From VXYL01 sp964348085 (GTDB lineage Bacteria; Pseudomonadota; Gammaproteobacteria; Pseudomonadales; Azotimanducaceae), in contig CAYGBI010000003.1 of assembly GCA_964348085.1 (NCBI GenBank), positions 29,078 through 93,077 of the forward strand: a stretch of 64,000 bases of DNA. The letters are read 5' to 3'. The first letter of the stretch is position 1, and each line of letters opens with the position of its first letter. The notes under the pieces are model-generated. The model did no database searches and was not told the DNA's origin. It saw nothing but the letters and a program-made list of their open reading frames with translations. This document shows, piece by piece, positions 25,321 through 33,796 of the stretch. A program made the position numbers and the translations under genes.

Positions 25321-26553
25321 ATGACCAGCCGCCAGGACCTCGAGCAGCGGTACCAAGCGTTAAGGGGCGCCAACCTCGCCTTGGACCTCACCCGCGGCAA
25401 GCCGGCGGCCGACCAGCTCGACCTTGCCAACGACCTCGACGGTTATCTACGCGGTGACTATCGGGCGGCCGACGGCACGGATGTGCGCAACTACGGCGCC
25501 CTGCGCGGCATTGCGGACGCGCGAGCCCTAGGCGCGCAATTCTTGGCAGTGGACCCCGCCAACGTCATCGCCGGCGGCAACTCCAGCTTGACGTTGATGT
25601 TCTATGTGCTCGACGCGGCCATGAACGGGGATCTCGCGGGTGGGCCGTGGCGCGAGTCCGGTACCGTCAAGGCGCTCTGTCCGGCACCCGGCTACGATCG
25701 CCACTTCGCCCTCGCCGAAGCGTTGGGTATGGAACTCGTGGCCGCGCCGATGACCGACGACGGCCCGGACATGGCGGCAGTGGAGGCGGTCGTCGACAGC
25801 GACCCGGCGGTGCGCTGCATCTGGTGCGTGCCGAAGTTCTCCAATCCTACCGGCTGCGTCTACTCGCCGGAGACGGTGCGCCGTCTGGCGGAACTGCCGA
25901 CCCGAGCGTCGCGCCCGTTTCTCGTGCTGTGGGACAACGCTTACGCGGTCCACGACTTCGAGTCCCCTCCCGCGGAACTGACGCCGATTCTGCCGCTCGC
26001 CGAAGCGGTGGGTAGCCAAGACCACATCGCCCTATTCGCGTCCACGTCGAAGGTGACCTTCGCCAGCGCCGGCATCGCCTTCGTCGGCGGTTCGGCGGCG
26101 TTCCTCAGCGAGCTGGAACAACGCCTTTCGGTATTCATGATCGGCGCGGACAAAGTGAATCAGCTTCGTCACGCGCGGTTTCTGTCCGAGCGCCTAGCCG
26201 ACCACATGCGCGCCCACGCGGCCTTGGTGCGGCCTAAGTTCGAGGCGGTTCAGCGGGGCCTCGAACGCGGCCTCGGCGGCACCGGTCTCGCCCGCTGGAC
26301 GCGACCTCGCGGCGGCTACTTCGTTTCTCTGGACACCGAGCCGGGGCTCGCCAAGCAGACGGTTGCCCTCGCCGGCGAACTCGGCGTCGCGCTTACTCCG
26401 GCGGGCGCCACGTTTCCCTATGGCCGGGATCCCGAGGACCGCAACATACGACTCGCGCCGAGCTTCGCCACCGTCGAGGAAGTCTCGGCCGCGGTGGATG
26501 TGCTGTCGGTATGCGTCAAACTCGCCGCGGCGCGACGAGCGGATAGTCCATGA
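25321..26553 (+). CDS. PLP-dependent aminotransferase, class Ic (MocR-type Asp aminotransferase family)
   Basis: The 410-residue fold-type I aminotransferase matches the class Ic aspartate aminotransferases (the actinobacterial and proteobacterial Msmeg_6286-like group). Typical segments are LDLTRGKPAADQLDL near the N-terminus, VIAGGNSSLTLMFYVLD, WCVPKFSNPTGCVYSPE and the PLP lysine in FASTSKVTFASAGIAF (about residue 242). LWDNAYAVHDF holds the PLP-contacting Asp and Tyr. It follows argC after 16 bp and overlaps rhlB by 4 bp. Aspartate or a related amino acid is the likely substrate. Confidence 0.88.
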   Translation: MTSRQDLEQRYQALRGANLALDLTRGKPAADQLDLANDLDGYLRGDYRAADGTDVRNYGALRGIADARALGAQFLAVDPANVIAGGNSSLTLMFYVLDAAMNGDLAGGPWRESGTVKALCPAPGYDRHFALAEALGMELVAAPMTDDGPDMAAVEAVVDSDPAVRCIWCVPKFSNPTGCVYSPETVRRLAELPTRASRPFLVLWDNAYAVHDFESPPAELTPILPLAEAVGSQDHIALFASTSKVTFASAGIAFVGGSAAFLSELEQRLSVFMIGADKVNQLRHARFLSERLADHMRAHAALVRPKFEAVQRGLERGLGGTGLARWTRPRGGYFVSLDTEPGLAKQTVALAGELGVALTPAGATFPYGRDPEDRNIRLAPSFATVEEVSAAVDVLSVCVKLAAARRADSP

Positions 26554-27710
26554 GCGACAGCGAAGCGGCCGCCCATTTCGAGGAACTCGCGCTGCCGCCG
26601 TCCGTGATGGCGGCCATCCGCGAGCTCGGCTTCGAACGCTGCACGCCTATACAGGGCGAGGTGTTGCCGTACAGCTTGTCGGACTACGACGTCACCGGAC
26701 AGGCGCAAACCGGCACCGGCAAGACCGCGGCGTTCCTCATCACCATCCTCGCCCGCCAACTCGAGTACCCGCGGGAGCGGCCACTGCCGCCGGGGGCCGC
26801 CCGCTCGCTGATCTTGGTGCCCACCCGCGAGCTCGCCATGCAGATCGAAACCGATGCCAAGGAACTCGCCAAACACACCGAGACGCGCATCGTCTGCCTC
26901 GTCGGCGGCATCGACTACGGGAAACAGCAGCAAGCGTTGCGTCAGGGCCCCGTCGACATCCTCGTCGCCACCCCGGGCCGACTAATCGACTTCTCCCGGC
27001 AACGCCTCGCCAACTTGGGGCAAGTAGAAGTGCTGGTGATCGACGAAGCGGATCGCATGTTGGACATGGGGTTTATTCCAGACGTGCGCCGCATCGTCTA
27101 TCAAACGCCGAAGAAGCGCGGTCGGCAGACGATGTTCTTCAGCGCGACCTTCAACGACGACGTCATGAACCTCGCCAAGCAGTGGACCCTCGATCCCGTA
27201 CATGTGGCGATCAAGCCGGAGTCCGTCGCCGTAGACACGGTCGAGCAGCGCTTCTGGGCGCTGCCGAGGGAGCGCAAGCGCGGCACGTTGTTGGATTTCG
27301 TGCGCAACTGCGAGCCCGACCACACCTTGGTGTTCGTCAACCGGCGCGATCAAACGCATCGCTTGGTGAGTTTCCTGCGCGGCCACGCGATAAGCTGCGA
27401 AGGCTTGGCCGGCGACATTCCGCAACGCAAGCGGCTCGCCACCATGCAACGGTTCAAGGAAGGCAAGACCAAACTCGTCGTGGCCACCGACGTCGCCGGA
27501 CGGGGCATCCATGTCGAGGGCATCAGTCATGTCATCAATTACGACTTGCCGGAAGACGCCGAGGACTATGTGCATCGCATCGGCCGCACCGGTCGCGCCG
27601 GCGCCACCGGCATCGCCATCAGCTTCGTTTCCGAAGACGATGCCTTCGATCTGCCCGCCATTGCGGAACTGCTCGGCCACGACATCAAGACCACGCCGCC
27701 GGAGGTCTGA
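26550..27710 (+). CDS. rhlB: DEAD-box ATP-dependent RNA helicase, RhlB-like
   Basis: RhlB unwinds RNA, often with RNase E in the degradosome. The 386-residue protein has the full motif set: Q motif GFERCTPIQ, motif I AQTGTGKT (about 49-56), PTRELAMQ, TPGRLIDF, motif II DEADRMLD (about 168), motif III SATF, VFVNRRDQTHRL, TDVAGRGIHVEGI and motif VI HRIGRTGRAG. It lacks the long basic C-terminal tail of Escherichia coli RhlB, ending DIKTTPPEV. It overlaps the preceding aminotransferase by 4 bp (ATGA). Confidence 0.9.
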   Translation: MSDSEAAAHFEELALPPSVMAAIRELGFERCTPIQGEVLPYSLSDYDVTGQAQTGTGKTAAFLITILARQLEYPRERPLPPGAARSLILVPTRELAMQIETDAKELAKHTETRIVCLVGGIDYGKQQQALRQGPVDILVATPGRLIDFSRQRLANLGQVEVLVIDEADRMLDMGFIPDVRRIVYQTPKKRGRQTMFFSATFNDDVMNLAKQWTLDPVHVAIKPESVAVDTVEQRFWALPRERKRGTLLDFVRNCEPDHTLVFVNRRDQTHRLVSFLRGHAISCEGLAGDIPQRKRLATMQRFKEGKTKLVVATDVAGRGIHVEGISHVINYDLPEDAEDYVHRIGRTGRAGATGIAISFVSEDDAFDLPAIAELLGHDIKTTPPEV

Positions 27711-27759
27711 GGGCCGGTAAATCCCGACCGTTCGCGGCACTGACCAGAGGAGACCAGCC

Positions 27760-28596
27760 GTGGCCGAGAAAACCACCGTGGGCATCATTCAGATGTGCGC
27801 GACAGCCGACGTCGAGCGCAATCTCGACACCACTTGCCGCCTTGTCGAGGCGACGGCCGAGGCTGGCGCGAGCGTGGTGCTGGTGCCGGAGGCCTTTGCC
27901 TTCATCGGCCGGGAACGGGAGCGCAACGCTTGGCTGGAGGCCATCCCCGAGGCCGGCGGCGATGCGCCCGGCCCTATCCTCGGGCGCTGCCAAGAGACGG
28001 CGCGAAACACCGGCGCGCATTTGGTGCTCGGCGGCTTTCCGGAGCGCGCGCCGGACGGGCGCGCCTTCAACACCTGTTTGCACCTTGCCCCGGACGGGGA
28101 AGTCGCCGCCCGGTATCGCAAGATCCACCTGTTCGACGTCGACTTGGCGAATGGCACGCGGATGCGGGAGTCCAAAAGCACGGCGCCGGGCGAGCGCGCC
28201 GTCGTCACCACGACGCCATTCGGCACACTCGGTCTGACGGTGTGCTACGACGTGCGCTTTCCTTCGCTGTACCAAACCCTCGCCGACAAGGGCGCGGTCG
28301 CCATCACGGTGCCGAGCGCGTTCTTCAAGGACACGGGGCGCGCTCACTGGCACGTCTTGTTGCGTGCCCGGGCCATCGAATGTCAGTGCTACATTCTGGC
28401 GCCGGCACAGCACGGCGACCACGGCCACCGCGGTCGGCAGTCCTACGGCCACGGCTTGGTCGTCGACCCTTGGGGCGACGTGGTCGCCGAATGCGCGGAC
28501 GGCGACGGCTTCGCTTTGGCGGACATCGACCCGGCCCGGGTGGCGGCGGTGCGGGCGCAACTGCCCAGCCTCGCCAATCGCCGACCGTTCGCGTGA
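27760..28596 (+). CDS. Carbon-nitrogen hydrolase (nitrilase superfamily, Nit1/omega-amidase-like)
   Basis: The 278-residue amidase has the Glu-Lys-Cys triad of the nitrilase superfamily: Glu in VVLVPEAFAFIG (about residue 43), Lys in ARYRKIHLFDVDL (about 113) and the nucleophilic Cys in LTVCYDVRFPSLYQ (about 156). The sequence style matches the Nit1 branch, which repairs deaminated glutathione or hydrolyses omega-amides. It starts 49 bp after rhlB, with AGAGGAG about 9 bp before the ATG. It overlaps the next gene by 4 bp (GTGA). Confidence 0.9.
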   Translation: MAEKTTVGIIQMCATADVERNLDTTCRLVEATAEAGASVVLVPEAFAFIGRERERNAWLEAIPEAGGDAPGPILGRCQETARNTGAHLVLGGFPERAPDGRAFNTCLHLAPDGEVAARYRKIHLFDVDLANGTRMRESKSTAPGERAVVTTTPFGTLGLTVCYDVRFPSLYQTLADKGAVAITVPSAFFKDTGRAHWHVLLRARAIECQCYILAPAQHGDHGHRGRQSYGHGLVVDPWGDVVAECADGDGFALADIDPARVAAVRAQLPSLANRRPFA

Positions 28597-29669
28597 CGGC
28601 GCCGCCTCCGCAACCCACTCCTTCGGCCACCACAAGTGGCCGCACCCTGCTTACCGTCGCTGCCTTGGTGGTGATCGTCGCCGGCATCAAGGCGGCGGAG
28701 CAAGTGGTGGTACCGTTGCTGTTGGCCGCGTTCATCGCCACCATCGCCGCCACGCCGGTGTTCTGGCTGCATCAACGCTGCAAGATTCCCGTCGGCGTCG
28801 CCATCGCCCTAGTGGCGCTGACGATGATCGTGGCCGTGCTCGGGGTTGGCGCGTTGATCGCCCGCTCCGTGGCCGAGTTCCAAGACAAACTACCCGCCTA
28901 CGAACAGCGACTTGGCGTCTTTCAGGCCGATCTCGCCGCGTTCTTGGCCCGCTTCGGCATCGACCTGTCGGCACTCGACGGTCTAGACCCGCAGCTCGCG
29001 CTCGGCTTCGCCGGCGATGCGCTGCTCAGTCTGAGCAATGTGCTGGCCAACGGCTTCGTCATCCTGCTCAGCGTCATCTTCATCCTTGCCGAGGCGTGGA
29101 CCTTCCCGCGCAAGCTGCGCACGGTGCTCGACGAGCCGGAACGCGATCTCCCGCACTTCGAGCGCTTCGCCGCCAACGTCAACCGCTATATGGCCATCAA
29201 GACCACGGTGAGCATCGCCACGGGCGTGTTCGTGACCGTGGCGTTGTGGATCATCGGCGTCGACTATCCGATCCTGTGGGGAGTGCTCGCCTTTCTGCTC
29301 AATTACGTACCGACCATCGGCAGTGTCATCGCAGCACTCCCGCCGATGGTGCTGGCCGGCCTGCAACTCGGCCTCGGCGGCGTGCTGGCCACCGGCGTGG
29401 TGTTCCTGATCGTCAACATCGTCATGGGCAGCGTGGTCGAGCCGCGCTTCATGGGCGCCAGCCTCGGCCTGTCGACCTTGGTGGTGTTCCTGTCGCTGGT
29501 GTTCTGGAATTGGATGCTCGGTCCCGTCGGCATGCTTCTCTCGGTGCCGTTGACGATGACCGCGAAAATCGCCTTGGAAGCGAACCCCGCCACGGCATGG
29601 ATCGCCCACTTGCTCGATCCCGCCACCCGCGCAAAGACAGTCGAGGGCGACGGCGAAGCCACGCCGTGA
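28593..29669 (+). CDS. AI-2E family transporter (PerM/YdiK-like membrane protein)
   Basis: The 358-residue inner-membrane protein starts at GTG 28593, overlapping the amidase stop. The hydrophobic segments are arranged as in the AI-2E exporter family: LLTVAALVVIVAGIKAAEQV, VPLLLAAFIATIAATPVFW, VAIALVALTMIVAVLGVGAL, a soluble middle, VLANGFVILLSVIFILAEAW, then several C-terminal helices with LLNYVPTIGSVIAALPPMVL and SVVEPRFMGASLGLSTLVVF. Members export diverse or unknown solutes, so the substrate is not claimed. It overlaps hisC by 4 bp. Confidence 0.88.
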   Translation: MTAPPPQPTPSATTSGRTLLTVAALVVIVAGIKAAEQVVVPLLLAAFIATIAATPVFWLHQRCKIPVGVAIALVALTMIVAVLGVGALIARSVAEFQDKLPAYEQRLGVFQADLAAFLARFGIDLSALDGLDPQLALGFAGDALLSLSNVLANGFVILLSVIFILAEAWTFPRKLRTVLDEPERDLPHFERFAANVNRYMAIKTTVSIATGVFVTVALWIIGVDYPILWGVLAFLLNYVPTIGSVIAALPPMVLAGLQLGLGGVLATGVVFLIVNIVMGSVVEPRFMGASLGLSTLVVFLSLVFWNWMLGPVGMLLSVPLTMTAKIALEANPATAWIAHLLDPATRAKTVEGDGEATP

Positions 29670-30736
29670 GCTACGAGCGGGACAACATTCGCCGCATGGC
29701 GGGCTACGTCTACGGCGAACAGCCCGAAGGGCGCGATGTCATTAAGCTCAACACCAATGAGAACGCGTGGCCGCCCTCCCCGGCGGTCGCCGAGGCGCTG
29801 GTCGCGTTCGACGTGGCGGACCTGCGCCGCTATCCGCCGGCGACGGCCGCCCCGCTACGCCGCTTGGTCGCCGAGCGGTTGGGCGTGGACGCCAAGCAAG
29901 TCGTCGCCACCAACGGCGGCGACGAGGCGTTGCGCCTCGCGCTCACGACCTTCGTCGCGCCGGGCGGAACCTTGGGCCTAGCGTCGCCGAGCTATTCCCT
30001 CATGCCGGTGCTCGCGGCGGTGCAGGACTGCACGGTCGCCGACATCGCGCTTGGCTGCGATTGGCAGTTGCCGAACGACTGCGCGGCCCGACTCAACGCC
30101 GCCGGCGCCAAGCTCACCTGCATCGTCAACCCCCACGCGCCGTCCGGCTCGCTGATGCGTGCCGAAGCCGTCGCCGCCTTGGCGCGGGACCTCGACGGCG
30201 TGCTGCTGGTGGACGAGGCGTATGTGGACTTCGTCGATCCGCGACACGACCATGACTTAACGCCGCTAGTACACGAGCACGACAATGTCTTGCTGCTGCG
30301 CACGTTGTCCAAGGGCTATTCGCTGGCCGGCCTTCGGATCGGTTTCCTGATTGGCGACGTCGGCCTGATCGAACCGATCCTCGCCAAGACCCGCGACAGC
30401 TTCAATGTGGACGCCATCGCGCAGACGTTGGCGGCCGCCGCCTTCGCGGACGCCGCCTACGCACAGTCGTGCTGGCGGGAGATTCGTCGTCAGCGTCAAC
30501 GATTGGCAGGGCAACTTGGTGCGCTTGGTTTCCAAGTGCCGGGGTCGGAAGCGAACTTCCTGCTCGCGCGCGTGCCCGAAGGACGCTCGGCGACCCGGAT
30601 CCAAGCGGGACTGCGGGCGCGGCGGATTCTGGTTCGTCACTTCCCAACGTCCAAGTTGCGCGATTGCTTGCGCATCACGGTGGGAACGCCGGCGGAAAGC
30701 CAAGCGCTGCTCGACGCCTTGGGCGAGTTGCTTTGA
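29666..30736 (+). CDS. hisC: Histidinol-phosphate aminotransferase
   Basis: HisC converts imidazole-acetol phosphate to histidinol phosphate with PLP. The 356-residue product starts at GTG 29666 within a GTGA overlap. Segments include IKLNTNENAWPPSPAV (residues about 27-42), LRRYPPATAAPLRRLVAERL, NGGDEALRLAL, the PLP-contacting LLVDEAYVDFVDP, and the Schiff-base lysine in RTLSKGYSLAGLRIGF (about residue 215). It is outside any his operon here, at the end of a mixed-function operon, so it may belong to the widespread HisC2 group with broader amino-acid use. Confidence 0.92.
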   Translation: MSYERDNIRRMAGYVYGEQPEGRDVIKLNTNENAWPPSPAVAEALVAFDVADLRRYPPATAAPLRRLVAERLGVDAKQVVATNGGDEALRLALTTFVAPGGTLGLASPSYSLMPVLAAVQDCTVADIALGCDWQLPNDCAARLNAAGAKLTCIVNPHAPSGSLMRAEAVAALARDLDGVLLVDEAYVDFVDPRHDHDLTPLVHEHDNVLLLRTLSKGYSLAGLRIGFLIGDVGLIEPILAKTRDSFNVDAIAQTLAAAAFADAAYAQSCWREIRRQRQRLAGQLGALGFQVPGSEANFLLARVPEGRSATRIQAGLRARRILVRHFPTSKLRDCLRITVGTPAESQALLDALGELL

Positions 30737-30811
30737 TTTCGACTTCAGCAAACGGCTGGGCGGCGACAGTCGCTACAATTGCGCGTCCACAGCCAGCCAA
30801 GGTTGCCATCA

Positions 30812-31720
30812 ATGCCTGACCAACTGCCCGCCCTGAGCCTAGCCGCCGTGCCCGGCCGCCGCAAAGCCACCCTGGAACTCGCCAAGGAGATCGAAGCGCG
30901 TGGGTTTCCCGGCATCTATTGCCCGAGCATGAGCGACGGCGTGTCGCTGTGCGGTGCGCTCGCGTTGGTTACCGAGCGCGTGCGTTTCGGCACCAGCATA
31001 CAGCCCATCTACACCCGCCACGTGCAGGATTTCGCGCAGGCTGCGAGCTTCATTCACGAGGTCTCCGGCGGGCGCTTCGACTTTGGCATTGGCGTCAGCC
31101 ACGCCCCGGCCATGAATCGGCTAGGCGTCGAGACCGGCAAGCCGCTCGGCGACATCCGCCGCTTCGTCGACGAACTCAAAGCGGTGCCCCGCGCCGGCGA
31201 GTTGCCGCCCTTGGTGCTCGCCACGTTGCGCAAGAAGATGATCCGCCTCTCGGCGGAGATCGCCGACGGTATGGTGTTCGCCAATGGCGCTCGATCGCAT
31301 ATGGCCGATTCGCTGGCCGTGCTCGACGCGGAGAGTCGAGATGGCGAGCGCTTCTTTATCGGCAACATGATCCCCACTGTCGTCGCGGACGACATCGAGG
31401 CCGCCAAGGCGCGCAACCGCCGCACGCTCGCAAGTTACGCGGCGTTGCCCAACTATCGGGCGTATTGGAAAGAAGCCGGCTACGTCGAAGAGATGGAAGC
31501 CGTGGAGGCGGCGCTGGCCGCCAAGGACTTCAACCGCGTGCCGGAGTGCCTCTCCGACCGCTGGTTGGCCGACACCACCCTGTTCGGCACCGCGCACCAA
31601 GTGCGTGACGGCATCGAGGCGTGGTTCGACGCCGGCATCAAGACGCCGATCATCGTGCCCTCGTCCGCAAGCGGCGGGCAGTTTCGCGCATTCGAAGAGT
31701 TCTTCGCCATCTGGAAGTGA
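30812..31720 (+). CDS. LLM-class flavin-dependent oxidoreductase
   Basis: The 302-residue luciferase-like monooxygenase family protein uses FMN or coenzyme F420. From ATG 30812 it shows EIEARGFPGIYCPS, TERVRFGTSIQPIYTRH (the TSIQPIYTR segment is typical), SGGRFDFGIGVSHAPAM and FVDELKAVPRAGELPP with the usual barrel spacing. The C-terminus has FDAGIKTPIIVPSSASGG. The cofactor and substrate cannot be told. It stands 75 bp after hisC and may have its own promoter. Confidence 0.87.
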   Translation: MPDQLPALSLAAVPGRRKATLELAKEIEARGFPGIYCPSMSDGVSLCGALALVTERVRFGTSIQPIYTRHVQDFAQAASFIHEVSGGRFDFGIGVSHAPAMNRLGVETGKPLGDIRRFVDELKAVPRAGELPPLVLATLRKKMIRLSAEIADGMVFANGARSHMADSLAVLDAESRDGERFFIGNMIPTVVADDIEAAKARNRRTLASYAALPNYRAYWKEAGYVEEMEAVEAALAAKDFNRVPECLSDRWLADTTLFGTAHQVRDGIEAWFDAGIKTPIIVPSSASGGQFRAFEEFFAIWK

Positions 31721-31789
31721 ACGCGCCAGTGAGCTAGGTGCCTGCGGAACCGCTACAATCTCCCCCGCCGCGCAGCGCGAGAACGGCGA

Positions 31790-32263
31790 ATGACGCAACG
31801 CATCTGGCTGATTCGGCACGGCAAGTCGTCGCGTCCGTTCGGCGTTATCGACCACCAGCGCCCGCTGTCCAAGCGAGCGACCGCCGACGCCGCGCTGATT
31901 CGCCAGTGGCTGGGCGATGAGCCCAAGGTGTTCGTCGCCAGCACCGCCCGCCGCGCCTGGGAGACCGCCCAACTCATCGCCGGCGACCGTCCGATAACGA
32001 CCCGGGAGGAGTTGTATCTCACCTCGACGGGAGAGTTTCTCGAGGTCGTCGAGGACACCTTGCGTGATTCCGAGTGCGCCGCCTTCGTCGCCCACAACCC
32101 CGCCATCACCGTCCTCGTCAACCGGCTCGCGGGCGAGCAGGTCACCGACAATGTGCCCACGTTGGGCGTGGCCGCTTACGAGCGGCGAGAGCCGAACAGC
32201 GCTTGGCGGCTGCGCGGCTACGTCGCGCCAAAGCAGTTGCGCACGGCCGCCCGACGGAGTTAG
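31790..32263 (+). CDS. sixA: Histidine phosphatase family protein, SixA-like
   Basis: The 157-residue protein has the catalytic RHG motif at the start (IWLIRHGKSSRP, about residues 5-16) and the typical SixA features VASTARRAWETAQLI and AFVAHNPAITVLVNRLA, with the second catalytic histidine in AHNP. SixA removes phosphate from the Hpt domains of phosphorelays or from PTS proteins. It has no direct phosphorelay neighbour. It is preceded by a 69-bp spacer after the LLM gene. Confidence 0.82.
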   Translation: MTQRIWLIRHGKSSRPFGVIDHQRPLSKRATADAALIRQWLGDEPKVFVASTARRAWETAQLIAGDRPITTREELYLTSTGEFLEVVEDTLRDSECAAFVAHNPAITVLVNRLAGEQVTDNVPTLGVAAYERREPNSAWRLRGYVAPKQLRTAARRS

Positions 32264-32410
32264 CGCGTAACCGCGGAGGGCGCTGAGGCGGCTTGGCGGG
32301 CGGCGGCGGAAGTCCGCACGGAGGAGCCGAGCGCAGGACTGCGGAACTACAAGCGATACTCCATGCTCGCGACCCATGCGCGAACAGAACGCCGGCGACG
32401 TCGATACCTG

Positions 32411-33292
32411 CTAACCAAGACGGGTTAGCCGCGCCACGAAGAAGCCATCGAATAGGTGATCCGGGAAAATGCGCACCGTGCCGTCAATGCCTCCCGGCGT
32501 GACGGGGACATGGGCGAAATCGAGCGGCTCGACAGCGGCCTGCGGCTCTCGCCGCAGGAGATAGGCGACGACCGCTTCGTTTTCCCGACGCGAGAAAGCG
32601 CAGGTGGAGTACACGAGCGCACCGCGTGGCTTTAGGCAGCGAAACGCCGTGCGCAGGAGGCCGCGTTGCTTGTGCGCGCACTCCTTGGCCTTGCCCGGCG
32701 ACCAGTAGCGCGTGGTAGCTGCGTCGTCGGCGCGAAAGCGCGCTTCGGAAGAGCACGGCGCGTCCAGCAAGACGCAGTCAAAGCTCTCGGCGAACTCGCC
32801 GCCCAAGCGCCGGCCGTCGGTCCAGCGGCAACGCGTGTTACGCACGCCGCACCGTTCGAGATTGGCGCGCAGCCGCATATAACGCGCTTTGGCCACATCC
32901 ACCGCCAAGATCTCACCGGTGTTGCGCATGGCCGCCGCCATGAGCACCGTTTTGCCGCCGGGTGCCGCAGCCATGTCCAAGACACGCTCGCCGGGCTGCG
33001 GATCGAGCGCATGCACGGCGAGGGCGCTCGACGGGTTGAGCAGATAGATGCGCCCGCTCGCCGCGGCGGAATGCCGGGTCAAACGCGATCGGTGTTCGCC
33101 GGCGCACGCGAGAACACCGGCAACGCCCGGAACGGGCGATCCCCACGACGGCGCATCCCCGCCCTTGAGCGGGTTCAGCCAATAAGCGACATCCTTGTCG
33201 GCGTGCATGGTCTTGACGACGGCGCACGCACGTTCATGGCCGAGCTCCGCTCGCAGGCGCTCGAGAAAGCGGGGTGGCAAACTCACGCGCAC
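32411..33292 (-). CDS. rsmF: RsmB/NOP-family rRNA (cytosine-C5) methyltransferase, RsmF-like
   Basis: The 293-residue SAM-dependent methyltransferase has motif I VLDMAAAPGGKTVLMAA (about residues 103-119), motif IV DCVLLDAPCSSEARF with the PC cysteine, and motif VI YSTCAFSRRENEAVV with the nucleophilic TC cysteine. These two cysteines mark RNA m5C methyltransferases. The N-terminus fits the RsmF/YebU type, but the C-terminal PUA-like extensions of YebU are missing, so the exact target position is uncertain. It is convergent with sixA. Confidence 0.82.
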   Translation of the reverse strand: MRVSLPPRFLERLRAELGHERACAVVKTMHADKDVAYWLNPLKGGDAPSWGSPVPGVAGVLACAGEHRSRLTRHSAAASGRIYLLNPSSALAVHALDPQPGERVLDMAAAPGGKTVLMAAAMRNTGEILAVDVAKARYMRLRANLERCGVRNTRCRWTDGRRLGGEFAESFDCVLLDAPCSSEARFRADDAATTRYWSPGKAKECAHKQRGLLRTAFRCLKPRGALVYSTCAFSRRENEAVVAYLLRREPQAAVEPLDFAHVPVTPGGIDGTVRIFPDHLFDGFFVARLTRLG

Positions 33293-33350
33293 CCTTCTCG
33301 GCTACGCCGCCCCGGGGTTCCGTGCGACGCCCCCTCCGGGAGTCGCTCGA

Positions 33351-33400
33351 CGCGCCGAGCGCGCGCTAAAGCGCGAGAAATCAACAAGACAGGGAAGTAG
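33351..33400. repeat. Dispersed intergenic element, copy B
   Basis: This 50-bp stretch upstream of rsmF (minus strand) matches 19361-19410 at 37 of 50 positions without gaps. The inner part can form a hairpin CGCGC-TAAA-GCGCG at about 33362-33375 in this copy. It lies 59-108 bp upstream of the rsmF start. Confidence 0.4.
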
Positions 33401-33583
33401 CCGCATGCCGGACTTGGCCGCGTTAACCGCGAAGTCCGACTTATACGCAGGGCGGCTTGGGCTCAAGGCGAAGGCGGTGCCGAGAGGCAACGGCTTTCGT
33501 GGCGCCGGCCCCCGACGTAGCCGTTGTGCCGATTCGCACATAGCGGTTAAGTTACCGCCTTGAGTGGTCACGGAGTCAACACC

Positions 33584-33796
33584 ATGAGCTTCCTCATTTT
33601 TGTCGCCGTCGTAGTGGTGGCCTATTACGCTTGGCGTATCGTCGATCAACTGCCCGACATCGCCTATCGGCTGAGCGAGATCCAGCGCGATGTCGCCGAT
33701 GTGCGCCGTCGACTCGAAGCCGTCGAAGAACCCGAAGCCGTTGCGCAAGACGGCGAGCAGGCAAGCGAGCAAGAAGAAGAGGAGTCGGCCCAATGA
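33584..33796 (+). CDS. Small single-span membrane protein with acidic coiled-coil tail
   Basis: The 70-residue protein from ATG 33584 starts with a hydrophobic segment (FLIFVAVVVVAYYAW, about residues 3-17). An amphipathic helix (LSEIQRDVADVRRRLEAVEE) and a Glu/Gln-rich tail (EQASEQEEEESAQ) follow. It looks like an inner-membrane anchored coiled coil. The function is unknown. Its stop overlaps the start of the metallo-hydrolase gene by 4 bp, so it is a credible gene despite its size. Confidence 0.6.
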   Translation: MSFLIFVAVVVVAYYAWRIVDQLPDIAYRLSEIQRDVADVRRRLEAVEEPEAVAQDGEQASEQEEEESAQ

